A DNA stretch of 46,261 nucleotides from a virus, in IMG/VR virus record IMGVR_UViG_3300029259_000671, positions 1 through 46,261 of that record, one strand, 5' to 3'. The notes beneath the pieces were generated by a model. It searched no databases and had not been told where the DNA came from. It was given only the letters and a program-made list of their open reading frames with translations. Each line of letters begins with the position of its first letter. Within the stretch, counting starts at the first letter, position 1. This document shows positions 16,697-24,304 of the stretch, piece by piece. Position numbers and translations under genes: made by a program.

Positions 16697-17128
16697 TTAC
16701 ACGCTCGGTATCTCTAAAAACCTAAGCGTTACGTTGTAATAATCGGTCAATTCAGGACTGGTTGAGTTCTTGACTGGCTTAGCTTCAATCGCCTCACCTG
16801 TCGTATCAAATATGACCTTAACGCGCTTTACTTCCCCATCTGCTAGATAGTCTAGCCAAAAGGTAGCGCCTAGCTTGTCACGCTCAGATTTGAGCGCATT
16901 AACCGTTGCTCGTGATAGTACGCCATGTCCAGCGGGTGCTTGCATCGTGTACGGTCTGCCAGCTTTACGCTCTGACTGCTCGACTATCATCGTTCCATCA
17001 AGCGCGTAATTGGTGTTTGATACGATAGCAGACCAATCGTGCTCACTCTCTGGGTATAAGCTGTCAGATAAAACGATAATTTCATTGGTCGCTATATTCG
17101 TCAGCTTTGTTTGTGCATTAGTACGCAT
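16697..17128 (-). CDS. Tail protein, hypothetical
   Basis: A 143-residue soluble, beta-prone protein of unknown function. It contains a long middle part with charged turns (LYPESEHDWSAIVSNTNYALDG) and ends with a strand-rich YYNVTLRFLEIPSV segment, typical of small phage tail components. It overlaps the upstream 131-residue gene by 11 bp. Neighbours on both sides are tail proteins, so a tail or tail-tip adaptor role is likely. Confidence 0.68.
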   Translation of the reverse strand: MRTNAQTKLTNIATNEIIVLSDSLYPESEHDWSAIVSNTNYALDGTMIVEQSERKAGRPYTMQAPAGHGVLSRATVNALKSERDKLGATFWLDYLADGEVKRVKVIFDTTGEAIEAKPVKNSTSPELTDYYNVTLRFLEIPSV

Positions 17129-17513
17129 AATCGCTCTCTACTATTGTTAAGCCAAGCCGATTGAACATATCAAAAGGGTCAATATCAATCGCAATGTAAA
17201 TACTGTTAGGCGTAGCTGTCACGCCCTGCTCATACATAACCACTTTATCCATCGCTTGCTGTGCCAATACTAAATCAGCTCCCTCAGCTTGCAACGGACT
17301 GTCAGATAGTGGTGTATCAAGTAGCGATAGCACGATTGGCTTGATGACAGTAGAGCAAACAGCGTACAAGTTACCCTCTTTATCTTGATGGTTTGCTTGT
17401 GCAAATGTATTAACATCAGCAGGGCTTTCCCCTGCGATTAGTGCAAGTTGATTAGCTATAGCTATATACTGTTCAGGTACTACAAGTGTCATTCTGTGTG
17501 TGTAGTCACTCAT
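17118..17513 (-). CDS. Tail protein, hypothetical
   Basis: A 131-residue protein with a helical N-terminal half (VPEQYIAIANQLALIAGESPADVNTF) and a C-terminus with mixed strands. The phrase on an ordered list of field values (ESPADVNTFAQANHQDKEGN) is common in phage virion proteins. It shares one base with the LamG-like gene upstream and 11 bp with the next gene downstream, so all three are translated as a unit. No known family is recognised. Confidence 0.65.
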   Translation of the reverse strand: MSDYTHRMTLVVPEQYIAIANQLALIAGESPADVNTFAQANHQDKEGNLYAVCSTVIKPIVLSLLDTPLSDSPLQAEGADLVLAQQAMDKVVMYEQGVTATPNSIYIAIDIDPFDMFNRLGLTIVESDYAY

Positions 17514-18286
17514 TATACGCCCCTTAATTTATCGCTATATGTAGTTAAAGTTAACTCATCTGCTAGCGTTAACTCGTCAGCTACAACTACTAATCCAAAC
17601 AAACCCCCTGTAAACCAACCGCTCGTCCCTGTTGACGAGCCTACAATCATCGAAGTATCTGCTATGGCGGAAGTACTATCTAAAGTCACAGAACTACTCC
17701 CAAAACTAAGTGAGAACCTACCATTTCTTCTGAAAAATGTAGCAGTTGAATTTGAGTTGATAGCTGTAGGAGCAGAAGATGCCCCTCCAATAAATATATC
17801 TGCATTTATTCTTGGTACAGATGTACCAACTCTGATTATGAACCTACCCGAGCTACCTGCTTTGTATTGTGATAATAAACCGTTTTCAGTTTCTGTGGGT
17901 ATGTTCTTAAAATAATGAGGTATTGAACAATAGAAATTACCAAGCAGAGGTAATTGGAAGCCAACTACGCTAAGGAAATCATCAACCCCATCAAATGATA
18001 ACCAATGCAGTATGCCATCAGTACGGTAAGTAGGTCTTGATGCACTTACTGTCTGCTGTGCATGATTACCATTGCCCGACTTATCCAAAATAAGTGCTAC
18101 AGGGTCGCCATCAGTTGTGACTGGCACTGTCCCTGCTACGTCTTGGAATAACGTTGACTTGTCAGATGGGTCGTACCACACGCCTTGTTTGCCGCCTGCG
18201 AATAGCGTCATAGGGCTGAATTCACTTGAGCCAAAGCCGTAAGTCTTAATGCCAAAGCTCGGTCTATCAAAGCCAAAATATTGCAT
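17513..18286 (-). CDS. LamG/concanavalin A-like lectin domain tail protein
   Basis: A 257-residue protein with the hallmarks of a jelly-roll carbohydrate-binding domain: ALILDKSGNGNHA followed by RPTYRTDGILHWLSFDGVDDFL (residues 66-105), as found in LamG-like phage receptor-binding proteins. The N-terminal 50 residues (FGFDRPSFGIKTYGFGSSEFSP) look like an attachment segment, and the C-terminus ends in a helical ADELTLTTYSDKLRG. It probably acts as a tail-surface adhesin or decoration that binds host polysaccharide. It lies between the small 82-residue protein and other tail genes. Confidence 0.8.
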   Translation of the reverse strand: MQYFGFDRPSFGIKTYGFGSSEFSPMTLFAGGKQGVWYDPSDKSTLFQDVAGTVPVTTDGDPVALILDKSGNGNHAQQTVSASRPTYRTDGILHWLSFDGVDDFLSVVGFQLPLLGNFYCSIPHYFKNIPTETENGLLSQYKAGSSGRFIIRVGTSVPRINADIFIGGASSAPTAINSNSTATFFRRNGRFSLSFGSSSVTLDSTSAIADTSMIVGSSTGTSGWFTGGLFGLVVVADELTLADELTLTTYSDKLRGV

Positions 18287-18295
18287 GATAGCTCC

Positions 18296-18544
18296 TTACT
18301 TGATGACGTTAACGGGCGCACTGTCTCGATTGCTGCTACTTGCCAATTTACAATAAACAGCCGTTTTGTATGCAAAGTTTACAGGCTCGTCTAGCTTTGT
18401 AACTAGCCCTGCGTCACTTGTTGGCACTGTCTCACTAATAGCAATGTGGTAAAAGTCACCAGTATAAGCAGCTTGCATAGTGCAGTCACCGTCTGATAAT
18501 TTAGTCCACGCTTTTGTTACTGTTACTTGTGTAGTCGCTGCCAT
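18296..18544 (-). CDS. Small virion-associated protein, hypothetical
   Basis: An 82-residue beta-prone protein (TTQVTVTKAWTKLSDGDCTMQAAYTG, FYHIAISETVPTSDAG). The ATG at 18544 has AAGGG upstream and is preferred over a TTG two codons earlier. It is separated from the LamG-like gene by 9 bp. The sequence resembles small decoration or fibre-associated proteins, but the family is not recognised. Confidence 0.65.
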   Translation of the reverse strand: MAATTQVTVTKAWTKLSDGDCTMQAAYTGDFYHIAISETVPTSDAGLVTKLDEPVNFAYKTAVYCKLASSSNRDSAPVNVIK

Positions 18545-18574
18545 ATTCAAACCCTTTTATTTAGTAGTAAGTAT

Positions 18575-18619
18575 TTTATTTGAGTAAGCAACCGTCACGC
18601 AGTCACTTACTTAAATAAA
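18575..18619. repeat. 14-bp inverted repeat upstream of the 82-residue gene
   Basis: TTTATTTGAGTAAG (18575-18588) and CTTACTTAAATAAA (18606-18619) are complementary at 13 of 14 positions with a 17-nt loop. It overlaps the start of the adjacent terminator and lies 31 bp from the 82-residue gene's ATG. Confidence 0.6.
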
Positions 18620-18648
18620 AAAGCTCACCGATTAAAATGAGCTTTTTT
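18617..18648. terminator. Bidirectional terminator after the tail tube gene
   Basis: AAAAAAGCTCA / TGAGCTTTTTT forms an 11-bp stem with a 10-nt loop; T-runs end both strands. It is 38 bp downstream of the tail tube stop codon, a place where attenuation would keep tube protein in excess over tail tip proteins. Confidence 0.75.
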
Positions 18649-18686
18649 GCTTCTAGGTCTATCTAATTATCTTATTTAAAGTTTAT

Positions 18687-19424
18687 TTACAGATTCACAA
18701 CCTGATACGTTGCGCCTGCATCTTCATCAAACAAGCACTCACCCTCAATGCTCATCTCTGCAAAGTTCTCATTGATGAGGTCGTAAGTATCGGCTGGATC
18801 AAGTTTGACGCGGTAAGCAGTCGTAATCTGACGACCTTGCTGACCAACCGTGTTAATGCCATCAAGACGGACTTCATAGTAATCAACATCGTCGGTCATC
18901 GGCTTAGTTACTTTAGACTCGCCATAACCATAATCGATAGCTAGTGGCGCGGTATGACCACCTGTTAGCAGCTCAATACGTCCATAATCGGCATCAACTG
19001 TGTAATCAGTGCCTTCGACTAGCGGGCCATCTGCTGCATCAGTGATAGCCACGTCTGACACGTTGCCATGTTTCAAGAACGTCATATCGCCAATTTCACC
19101 GACATTATGACTTTCGCCTGTCACAGTAGCGGCCGCCACAGTCTCAACCGTTGCTTGCAGTGCTGCACGCATTGCATCATCGCGTCGCTCTTGAATGGTT
19201 AATGAGACAGAGGTTTTTTTGGTGCCCTCACTCACATCCCACAATTGGTTGTTGCCAGAGTGGTTCTCAAACAACTCTTGTTTGCCATCGACTGAGTGAC
19301 TAAACGCCATTGCTGACGCTACGCCCACCCAGAATGCTGACTGCTTAACACCATCTTTAACTGGTGTCATATAGATTTTACCCTTACCGATAAAGGCGTG
19401 GGATTGGTTTAAATTATCTGCCAT
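18687..19424 (-). CDS. Major tail tube protein
   Basis: A 245-residue protein forming the tail tube rings. It has the typical features of siphovirus tube proteins: N-terminal strands (AFIGKGKIYMTPVKDG), a central repeat-free beta-barrel with a KKTSVSLTIQERRDD segment, and a C-terminal AEMSIEGECLFDEDAGATYQ block common in Mu-like/HK97-like tail tubes. Residues 130-155 carry the LVEGTDYTVDADYGRIELL module also seen in phage structural proteins. It is followed by a terminator and preceded at 18 bp by the tail terminator gene, which matches the conserved order of tail genes. Confidence 0.85.
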   Translation of the reverse strand: MADNLNQSHAFIGKGKIYMTPVKDGVKQSAFWVGVASAMAFSHSVDGKQELFENHSGNNQLWDVSEGTKKTSVSLTIQERRDDAMRAALQATVETVAAATVTGESHNVGEIGDMTFLKHGNVSDVAITDAADGPLVEGTDYTVDADYGRIELLTGGHTAPLAIDYGYGESKVTKPMTDDVDYYEVRLDGINTVGQQGRQITTAYRVKLDPADTYDLINENFAEMSIEGECLFDEDAGATYQVVNL

Positions 19425-19441
19425 GAGTTAATTCCCCTCAA

Positions 19442-19864
19442 TTAAGGCTTGAATTGTGTACTAAAAGTGAAAGGGTAAAGCGCAAACGTGCTGAAATAGT
19501 CCGGTCTGCCTGATGTGCTAGTACGCTGTAACGCACTGTGCCAGTCATCTAACTGATAACCCTGCACATGGTTAATCACCTTGCTGATAAGCTCCCCTGC
19601 ATCGCGCATAAGAGCTGCTGTGTCTGTCTGTGATGCTTGGTTGCTGACTGCGATAACAACCGTCCATTGCTGCACGTCCACGCTATCTAGTGAGCCGACA
19701 GCGTTTGGGTTGTTTGATGTATTGACGACATAGAGCGCAGGTGTGATCTGCTTATTAATCTTGCTGATATCTGCAACGGTGCCAATGTGCTTAACACCCC
19801 ACTCGTCAGCCTTAGCCTCTAAGTGCTCGATTAGGCCAAGACCTACTGCAAAATAATTACTCAT
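19442..19864 (-). CDS. Tail terminator/completion protein (Mu gp37-like)
   Basis: A 140-residue protein with a fold pattern typical of tail terminators (Mu gp37 and lambda gpU type): a helical N-terminus (LGLIEHLEAKADEWGVKHIG), central strands (ALYVVNTSN, QQWTVVIAVSN), a helix (LMRDAGELISKVINHV) and a C-terminal strand (STFALYPFTFSTQF). Its ATG overlaps the stop of the virion morphogenesis gene by 4 bp. It lies directly before the tail tube gene, where such proteins cap the finished tail. Confidence 0.75.
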   Translation of the reverse strand: MSNYFAVGLGLIEHLEAKADEWGVKHIGTVADISKINKQITPALYVVNTSNNPNAVGSLDSVDVQQWTVVIAVSNQASQTDTAALMRDAGELISKVINHVQGYQLDDWHSALQRTSTSGRPDYFSTFALYPFTFSTQFKP

Positions 19865-20298
19865 AAGTCCACGTCCATAATTCGATTAATAATGTTAAGC
19901 ACTGATGCTCGGTCGTTCTCGTTCATGCCAAGATACGGTCTAGCAGGTATATCACCCCACAAGTGAGGGAATAGCGCCTTTTTACCGCCGTAGTGCATCA
20001 TGCGTGCGTACACCACGTTTGTGCCCCACTTCACGCCATCGGGTAGCGCAATGTAGGTCAATGAAGCCATTAAGCGACCAGTATCACGCAAGGTTTTACC
20101 GTTTTGAATAATCGCACGTTGAGAGGGTATCCACGGCTGACGCTGTAGATCATGTTGATTGTAAAAACGTTCTTCGGTCTGATGAACCATCTCAGCACCA
20201 GCCAGACGGCTAAACTTCTGCATTTTTTTACTGTCAAAATACAAGTCGCCTAACCGTCTGATAATCTCGTCACCACCTGATAATTCAGCATCAAACAT
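19861..20298 (-). CDS. Virion morphogenesis protein (Mu gpG / P2 gpS-like tail completion)
   Basis: A 145-residue neck protein. The pattern FYNQHDLQRQPWIPSQRAI, TLRDTGRLMASLTY and GTNVVYARMMHYG is the conserved core of the phage virion morphogenesis family (Phage_tail_S). The C-terminus (PARPYLGMNENDR) also matches family members. It acts at the head-tail junction. It lies between a DUF1320-like neck protein and the tail terminator, the same order as Mu's gp36, G and 37. Confidence 0.88.
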   Translation of the reverse strand: MFDAELSGGDEIIRRLGDLYFDSKKMQKFSRLAGAEMVHQTEERFYNQHDLQRQPWIPSQRAIIQNGKTLRDTGRLMASLTYIALPDGVKWGTNVVYARMMHYGGKKALFPHLWGDIPARPYLGMNENDRASVLNIINRIMDVDL

Positions 20299-20306
20299 GA
20301 CTCACC

Positions 20307-20744
20307 TCACTTAATGCCTGGCATCTTTGCAAAAACATCGTCACCAAATATTTGACCAGGGTAACTACTGCCAATTGGTACAGCAGGCTTAACATAAGTG
20401 CTTTGCTGCTCAGTGGCACTCAATGGCTCGGCAAAAGTGACATTTGCGCGACCTGCACCCACGTCTTGCAGCCATTTAAGCGCCTCTTTATAACGAGCTT
20501 CGACCTCATCGGTTGGCTCGTTCATATAGAGCAAGTAGCGTGCAATATCAGCACACACCAGTTTTAAATGCTCGGTCTTATTCAATGGCGTTTGATAGCG
20601 TATGGATAAGTAACTGTTCATCTTCTCTGATGCGTCTGACAGCGCATTAGTGACTGCAAGCAAGCCGTCGTTATGCATCGACTCAAGCTCAGCTATAGCA
20701 AGCGCACCAAAGCGGCTTATTAAATCGTCATGAGTCGCATACAT
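20307..20744 (-). CDS. Mu gp36-like head-tail connector (DUF1320)
   Basis: A 145-residue protein with the start MYATHDDLISRFGALAIAELE and the middle part EKMNSYLSIRYQTPLNK, matching the DUF1320/Mu gp36 family, which forms the connector ring under the portal. The C-terminal 35 residues are extended and glycine/proline rich. The preceding gp35-like gene ends 2 bp upstream and the virion morphogenesis gene follows after 8 bp. Confidence 0.88.
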   Translation of the reverse strand: MYATHDDLISRFGALAIAELESMHNDGLLAVTNALSDASEKMNSYLSIRYQTPLNKTEHLKLVCADIARYLLYMNEPTDEVEARYKEALKWLQDVGAGRANVTFAEPLSATEQQSTYVKPAVPIGSSYPGQIFGDDVFAKMPGIK

Positions 20745-20746
20745 AA

Positions 20747-21028
20747 TCAGTCCTTTGGAAAGCGTGCGATTAGCTCAGCTTTGGTGTCTGAGTCGTTGTA
20801 TTCGATTTCTTCTTCGTCAAGTAAAGCTGTGAGTTCAGCTTTGGTTAGCTTTTCTAGCTCGACCACTTCACCACCTTCACCAGTATCGACATCTTCGGCT
20901 TCAACGGCTTCAGCTTCTACGATGGCGCCTTTACTTAGTAAAAACTCGGCACGCTTTTTGGTCAAGCCTTCGACTACTTCACCAGTCTTAAAACGGCCTA
21001 CCGATTGCTTTGCGATATACTTAGACAT
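20747..21028 (-). CDS. Mu gp35-like protein with HeH/LEM-type C-terminal domain
   Basis: A 93-residue acidic protein located between capsid and DUF1320, as Mu gp35. The N-terminal 35 residues (GRFKTGEVVEGLTKKRAEFLLSKGA) look like a small fold typical of gp35-like proteins; an acidic linker follows; the C-terminus (LTKAELTALLDEEEIEYNDSD to LIARF) has the HeH/LEM helix-extended-helix pattern. The ATG at 21028 is selected because GGAGC lies 7 nt upstream. Confidence 0.75.
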   Translation of the reverse strand: MSKYIAKQSVGRFKTGEVVEGLTKKRAEFLLSKGAIVEAEAVEAEDVDTGEGGEVVELEKLTKAELTALLDEEEIEYNDSDTKAELIARFPKD

Positions 21029-21038
21029 AATTTGCTCC

Positions 21039-21065
21039 AAAAAAAAACCCTGCGATTAGACAGGG
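21039..21065 (-). terminator. Rho-independent terminator after the major capsid gene
   Basis: CCCTG / CAGGG stem with an 8-nt loop, followed by nine T on the minus strand, 20 bp after the capsid stop codon. It would reduce expression of downstream genes relative to capsid. Confidence 0.8.
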
Positions 21066-21084
21066 TTATTAAAGTTAGTTGGTA

Positions 21085-22179
21085 TTAAAGAGTGATAAAA
21101 CCAGTACCGCCACATGCACCATTCTTATTAATTGGTACAGGCAATGGGCTAGAATCAGCGATAAACTTATCAACTGACGGATCATCGCTAAATACATGGT
21201 ACGGCATCAGCTCCATTGCTAATTTAGCAGGGTTCTTACGATGCTTGATCATGCAGAAGTACAGTTTGTTAGCACGCTCAGAGATTAACCAAAAACCATC
21301 TTCTGGAATCATCAAGTCGCTTGTACCGTCTTCAGCATCAAAATCAGCGTCATACGTCCAGAACTCAATACCGTCAAGTGTGCCACGCAAGGTTGCTTTA
21401 GTCTCGCCACCAAAACTGCCGTCAAACACACGAGTTGCTGTACTGTCTTTTGATGCAGTAAACTTGTCATTAAAGGTATCATTGTCAGTCATAGCATCAA
21501 AAACACGGCTGGACATCAGTGCATCAACTGGGCGACGCTTACCGTGCTTAACCAGGTCTTTAACCATACCGCGAATATCTTCATACGGTGTAGCACCTGT
21601 TTGGTCCCATGCAACAAGCGGACTAAACGTCAAATCGCTATGACGATCATAATCAACGGTCACACCTGCATTATCATCACCTTCTACAACAACCTTGCCA
21701 TAAAGCAAGGCGTCGCGGCACATAATAGCGATACGGGCAGATAATGACTCACGGATAGTCCAGTAAGACACTGCCGCTGCCATTTCCCATTCATCTTGCA
21801 TCGTCGGCGGCACACCAGCGGCATTGGTAGCAATCACACGCATGCTCTGCAATAACTTGAGCATTTTCGCTTTGATTTTGCTGCTAGGCTCTACAACACA
21901 GGCAGGTTTGAAGTAAGGTGCTGGAATGTTTTGAACATTCAATACAACCTTATCTTTGATGACACGGCCTTGCGCTGTTGGTACCACAGCAGGAGCTAGC
22001 GGGATGTAAGTTTTAATATCACCTACTGGCACATGGTCTTCGTTGTTTAAGTATTCTTCATCACTAAAGTAGCGATCACGGAAAAAAGTATCGACCGGCT
22101 TGCTTAGATCATAAACCGCGCCAAGTTCTTCAAAAGATGCTGTTTCAATTTCAGCGCCTTCAATATTAAAAGTAGCCAT
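21085..22179 (-). CDS. Major capsid protein (lambda gpE-like)
   Basis: A 364-residue HK97-fold coat protein of the phage capsid E family. It shows the family's N-terminal FFRDRYFSDEEYLNNEDHVP, the central VSYWTIRESLSARIAIMCRDALLYGKV and the C-terminal LMIPEDGFWLISERANKLYFCM blocks. It follows the decoration protein by 12 bp, giving the lambda order C-D-E. No N-terminal scaffold or delta domain is present; scaffolding is probably provided by the C-terminus of the protease upstream. Confidence 0.92.
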   Translation of the reverse strand: MATFNIEGAEIETASFEELGAVYDLSKPVDTFFRDRYFSDEEYLNNEDHVPVGDIKTYIPLAPAVVPTAQGRVIKDKVVLNVQNIPAPYFKPACVVEPSSKIKAKMLKLLQSMRVIATNAAGVPPTMQDEWEMAAAVSYWTIRESLSARIAIMCRDALLYGKVVVEGDDNAGVTVDYDRHSDLTFSPLVAWDQTGATPYEDIRGMVKDLVKHGKRRPVDALMSSRVFDAMTDNDTFNDKFTASKDSTATRVFDGSFGGETKATLRGTLDGIEFWTYDADFDAEDGTSDLMIPEDGFWLISERANKLYFCMIKHRKNPAKLAMELMPYHVFSDDPSVDKFIADSSPLPVPINKNGACGGTGFITL

Positions 22180-22191
22180 AAATATTTATCC

Positions 22192-22572
22192 TTATTTAAC
22201 TACGCTAAGCGTGATTTTAGTTGAGCGATTAGCGTATGCACGCGCCGCTAGTTTCTGAGTCGCATCGAGTGCCGTGCCGTTCAGCTTGACCTGATCAACA
22301 TCAAACTTACCCGCAACATAAACAGGCATCTCGACACCTGCGGCAATCTTGGCGGTGGCTTGCTCAGCAGTTACGTCAGCTAGACAGATAACATGCCAGT
22401 CAGCTTGTGCTCCTGATTCGGTGTTACTGTGAGTCGCCACGTTGGTGCCAGCAGCAATCACTAATAGGTCACCGCGTTTGTATGCTGTAGCAGCGGTAGG
22501 CATTACGCTATCAGTGATAGGTGCGACATCGACCGTTAACGGCTGCTCAGTTGTATAGTTGAAATCAACCAT
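22192..22572 (-). CDS. Head decoration protein (lambda gpD-like)
   Basis: A 126-residue protein of the head decoration D family: YKRGDLLVIAAGTN, CLADVTAEQATAKI, MPVYVAGKFDVDQVKLNG. It should bind as trimers to the expanded capsid shell and stabilise the packaged head. Its first base is shared with the protease stop region, and the major capsid gene follows after 12 bp, an arrangement as in lambda. Confidence 0.88.
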   Translation of the reverse strand: MVDFNYTTEQPLTVDVAPITDSVMPTAATAYKRGDLLVIAAGTNVATHSNTESGAQADWHVICLADVTAEQATAKIAAGVEMPVYVAGKFDVDQVKLNGTALDATQKLAARAYANRSTKITLSVVK

Positions 22573-23786
22573 TATTTAGCTCCTTGTGCTTTAGCTGCTT
22601 CAACAGCTGCTAGAATTTTACTTTCGCCGCCTTCACGGCCATTGGTTGCTTGCGCTTTATCCAAACCATCTGGTAGCTCAGGCGCTTTTACTTCAACAGG
22701 TTTAGCCATAAACTCAGCTACAGCAAACTGTGCGTCGTCCATTGCTTTAAACGCAGTTACTTGCTCGTCTGTAAACTCACGACCAGTATCGGCGGCTAGC
22801 TTATCGATAGCAGCTTGGCGTGTTGATGCTTGCGTCTTTGCTAGTGCATCCTTAGCGGCCTGCGCCTCAGCCTTAGCGTCAGCAATCTTTTGATCAGATG
22901 CAGCTTTATCAGACAATGCCTGATCCTCTAGCTGTTTGATTTTGGCTTGCGCCTTTTCTAACTCGTTCAAGTCGTACTCCTCGGGGTTATTGTTGCTCTG
23001 TGTGGCTTGGCTTGATGTTGATACGCTATCTGCTATCTCGTCAATCAAACCTAATTCTTTGGCTTTAACGGCGGTGAATACGTCACCTTCCCAGCCTTTG
23101 ACGGTTTTGGCATCAACATTACGCTGTGCTGCTACATGATTAAAAAAGACACTTGCTGATTCATCAACGCCTTTTTGTAGGCGCTGCTTTTCATCATCTG
23201 TCAGTGGCATGAATGAGTTGAATGCTGCCTTCCACTTGCCTGATCGGAACAATGAAACCTTTTCACCGTAACGCTCAAGCCATCCGCTTTCCTCAGTGTG
23301 GACCACATAAACACCGATGCTACCAATGCCTGATTGCTTAGACGCTGCAACCTTGCTTGTGCTAGCACCCAACCAGTAAGCAGCTGAATACATGTCACCA
23401 CTGACAAACGTTTCAATCGGCTTTGCAGACTGGTAGATAGTCTCAGTGATACCGTCAAGGCCTGCGACATAACCACCGCCACTATCAATGTCTAAGACAA
23501 TGCTAGTCACTGTGTAATCGTCATTAGCTTGCTGAATGTAGTCCGCTAAGTTTGCATAGCCTGTGACACCCCATGAGCGATAATCGCGTGAGGTTTCAGG
23601 TACTAACAGACCGCGTACATCAATAGTCGCCACGCCATTCTCAACTGTGTAAGCCGCTTCACTATCATCATCGTCATAGCGTGATAGCGCTTTGAAGTCG
23701 ATAGACGCAAGCTGATGCTCAAGCCCTGTACAGCTCATGAGCGCATGACTGTCAATATCGCGCTTAATCTTTGCTTGTAAGTTCAT
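22572..23786 (-). CDS. Head maturation protease, S49 family (lambda gpC-like) with C-terminal scaffold region
   Basis: A 404-residue protein. Residues 50-260 form a SppA-type S49 peptidase: nucleophile Ser134 (GDMYSAAYWLGAS) and general base Lys near 186 (RSGKWKAAF), with VLDIDSGGG near 98-105. Residues 270-340 are an alanine/lysine/glutamate-rich coiled coil, and the tail from 345 to 404 resembles the internal scaffold (Nu3-like) found at the end of gpC homologues. It would process the procapsid and could supply scaffold through an internal start. A terminator lies 12 bp upstream of its ATG. Confidence 0.9.
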   Translation of the reverse strand: MNLQAKIKRDIDSHALMSCTGLEHQLASIDFKALSRYDDDDSEAAYTVENGVATIDVRGLLVPETSRDYRSWGVTGYANLADYIQQANDDYTVTSIVLDIDSGGGYVAGLDGITETIYQSAKPIETFVSGDMYSAAYWLGASTSKVAASKQSGIGSIGVYVVHTEESGWLERYGEKVSLFRSGKWKAAFNSFMPLTDDEKQRLQKGVDESASVFFNHVAAQRNVDAKTVKGWEGDVFTAVKAKELGLIDEIADSVSTSSQATQSNNNPEEYDLNELEKAQAKIKQLEDQALSDKAASDQKIADAKAEAQAAKDALAKTQASTRQAAIDKLAADTGREFTDEQVTAFKAMDDAQFAVAEFMAKPVEVKAPELPDGLDKAQATNGREGGESKILAAVEAAKAQGAK

Positions 23787-23798
23787 ATTTCACCCATT

Positions 23799-23826
23799 AA
23801 AAAAGCCCTTACATTTCTGTAAAGGC
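23799..23826 (-). terminator. Rho-independent terminator upstream of the head protease
   Basis: GCCTTTACA / TGTAAGGGC 9-bp stem (one mismatch), GAAA loop and six T on the minus strand; it lies between a 53-residue gene and the protease gene. Confidence 0.75.
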
Positions 23827-23845
23827 TTGGTGTAATTCGTTTGGT

Positions 23846-24007
23846 TTAATTCTGTGGCGGTCTAGCGCGTGTCTTAATTCCCTTGCTACTTATTTCAAGC
23901 TCGAGCGTAGATACATCAATATCATCTTTTTTACGTCGCTTCGAGTAAGTGACGATTGCTATATCTATCAGCAGCACAACAGCTCTGAGTATTCGTGATT
24001 TATTCAT
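23846..24007 (-). CDS. Small membrane-anchored peptide (hypothetical)
   Basis: A 53-residue frame: a hydrophobic segment (residues 5-20, ILRAVVLLIDIAIVTY) after MNKSR, then a basic cluster (SKRRKKDD) and a soluble charged tail. That is a single-pass membrane protein layout with the tail in the cytoplasm. The ribosome site is weak (GTGAG), so its expression is uncertain. It is followed by a terminator and lies between the 85-residue gene and the head protease; no function is recognised. Confidence 0.5.
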   Translation of the reverse strand: MNKSRILRAVVLLIDIAIVTYSKRRKKDDIDVSTLELEISSKGIKTRARPPQN

Positions 24008-24046
24008 AGCATTTACTCACTTATGTGATTTTTCAGGTAATGTCTG

Positions 24047-24304
24047 CTATTGGGTTGTGGCAATAAATGTGATTCGGTCTTTCAAACGCTCTCGATAAGC
24101 TTGCAAGGCAGTATGTTGTGCTTTGAGCAACTTCCTTTGCGGACTTTCAGTGTGTTCGGTCTCATATGGTTTAAGCTGATAAACCAATGATATTAATCTC
24201 ACTCGACACTCTGAGGCTTCAACGATCAAATCAAGCAGCTCAGTCGGTATCTCGCTTACAGTGATAGGCGTAGTGTAATTTCTTGGTAGGTCTTTATTAG
24301 TCAT
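24047..24304 (-). CDS. Small helical phage protein, crAss001_48/DUF7681-like (tentative)
   Basis: An 85-residue protein, mostly helical. The C-terminal part (SPQRKLLKAQHTALQAYRER followed by LKDRI) resembles the small phage proteins in which a E-Q-x-x-LL-x-x-Q-x-x-AM-x-x-Y-x-x-x-L-x-x-RI pattern ends the chain. Its ATG overlaps the stop of the head morphogenesis gene by 4 bp. Related short families include proteins that bind signalling nucleotides of bacterial defence systems, but nothing in this sequence proves such a role. Confidence 0.55.
   Translation of the reverse strand: MTNKDLPRNYTTPITVSEIPTELLDLIVEASECRVRLISLVYQLKPYETEHTESPQRKLLKAQHTALQAYRERLKDRITFIATTQ

Noticed and set aside
17448-17915. 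A 155-codon plus-strand open frame over the LamG-like gene
   Set aside because: It opposes a well-supported gene, has no ribosome site, and its composition is a mirror of the LamG-like sequence.
21092-21643. A 183-codon plus-strand open frame over the capsid gene
   Set aside because: It is antisense to a clear major capsid gene and has no ribosome site or recognisable domain.
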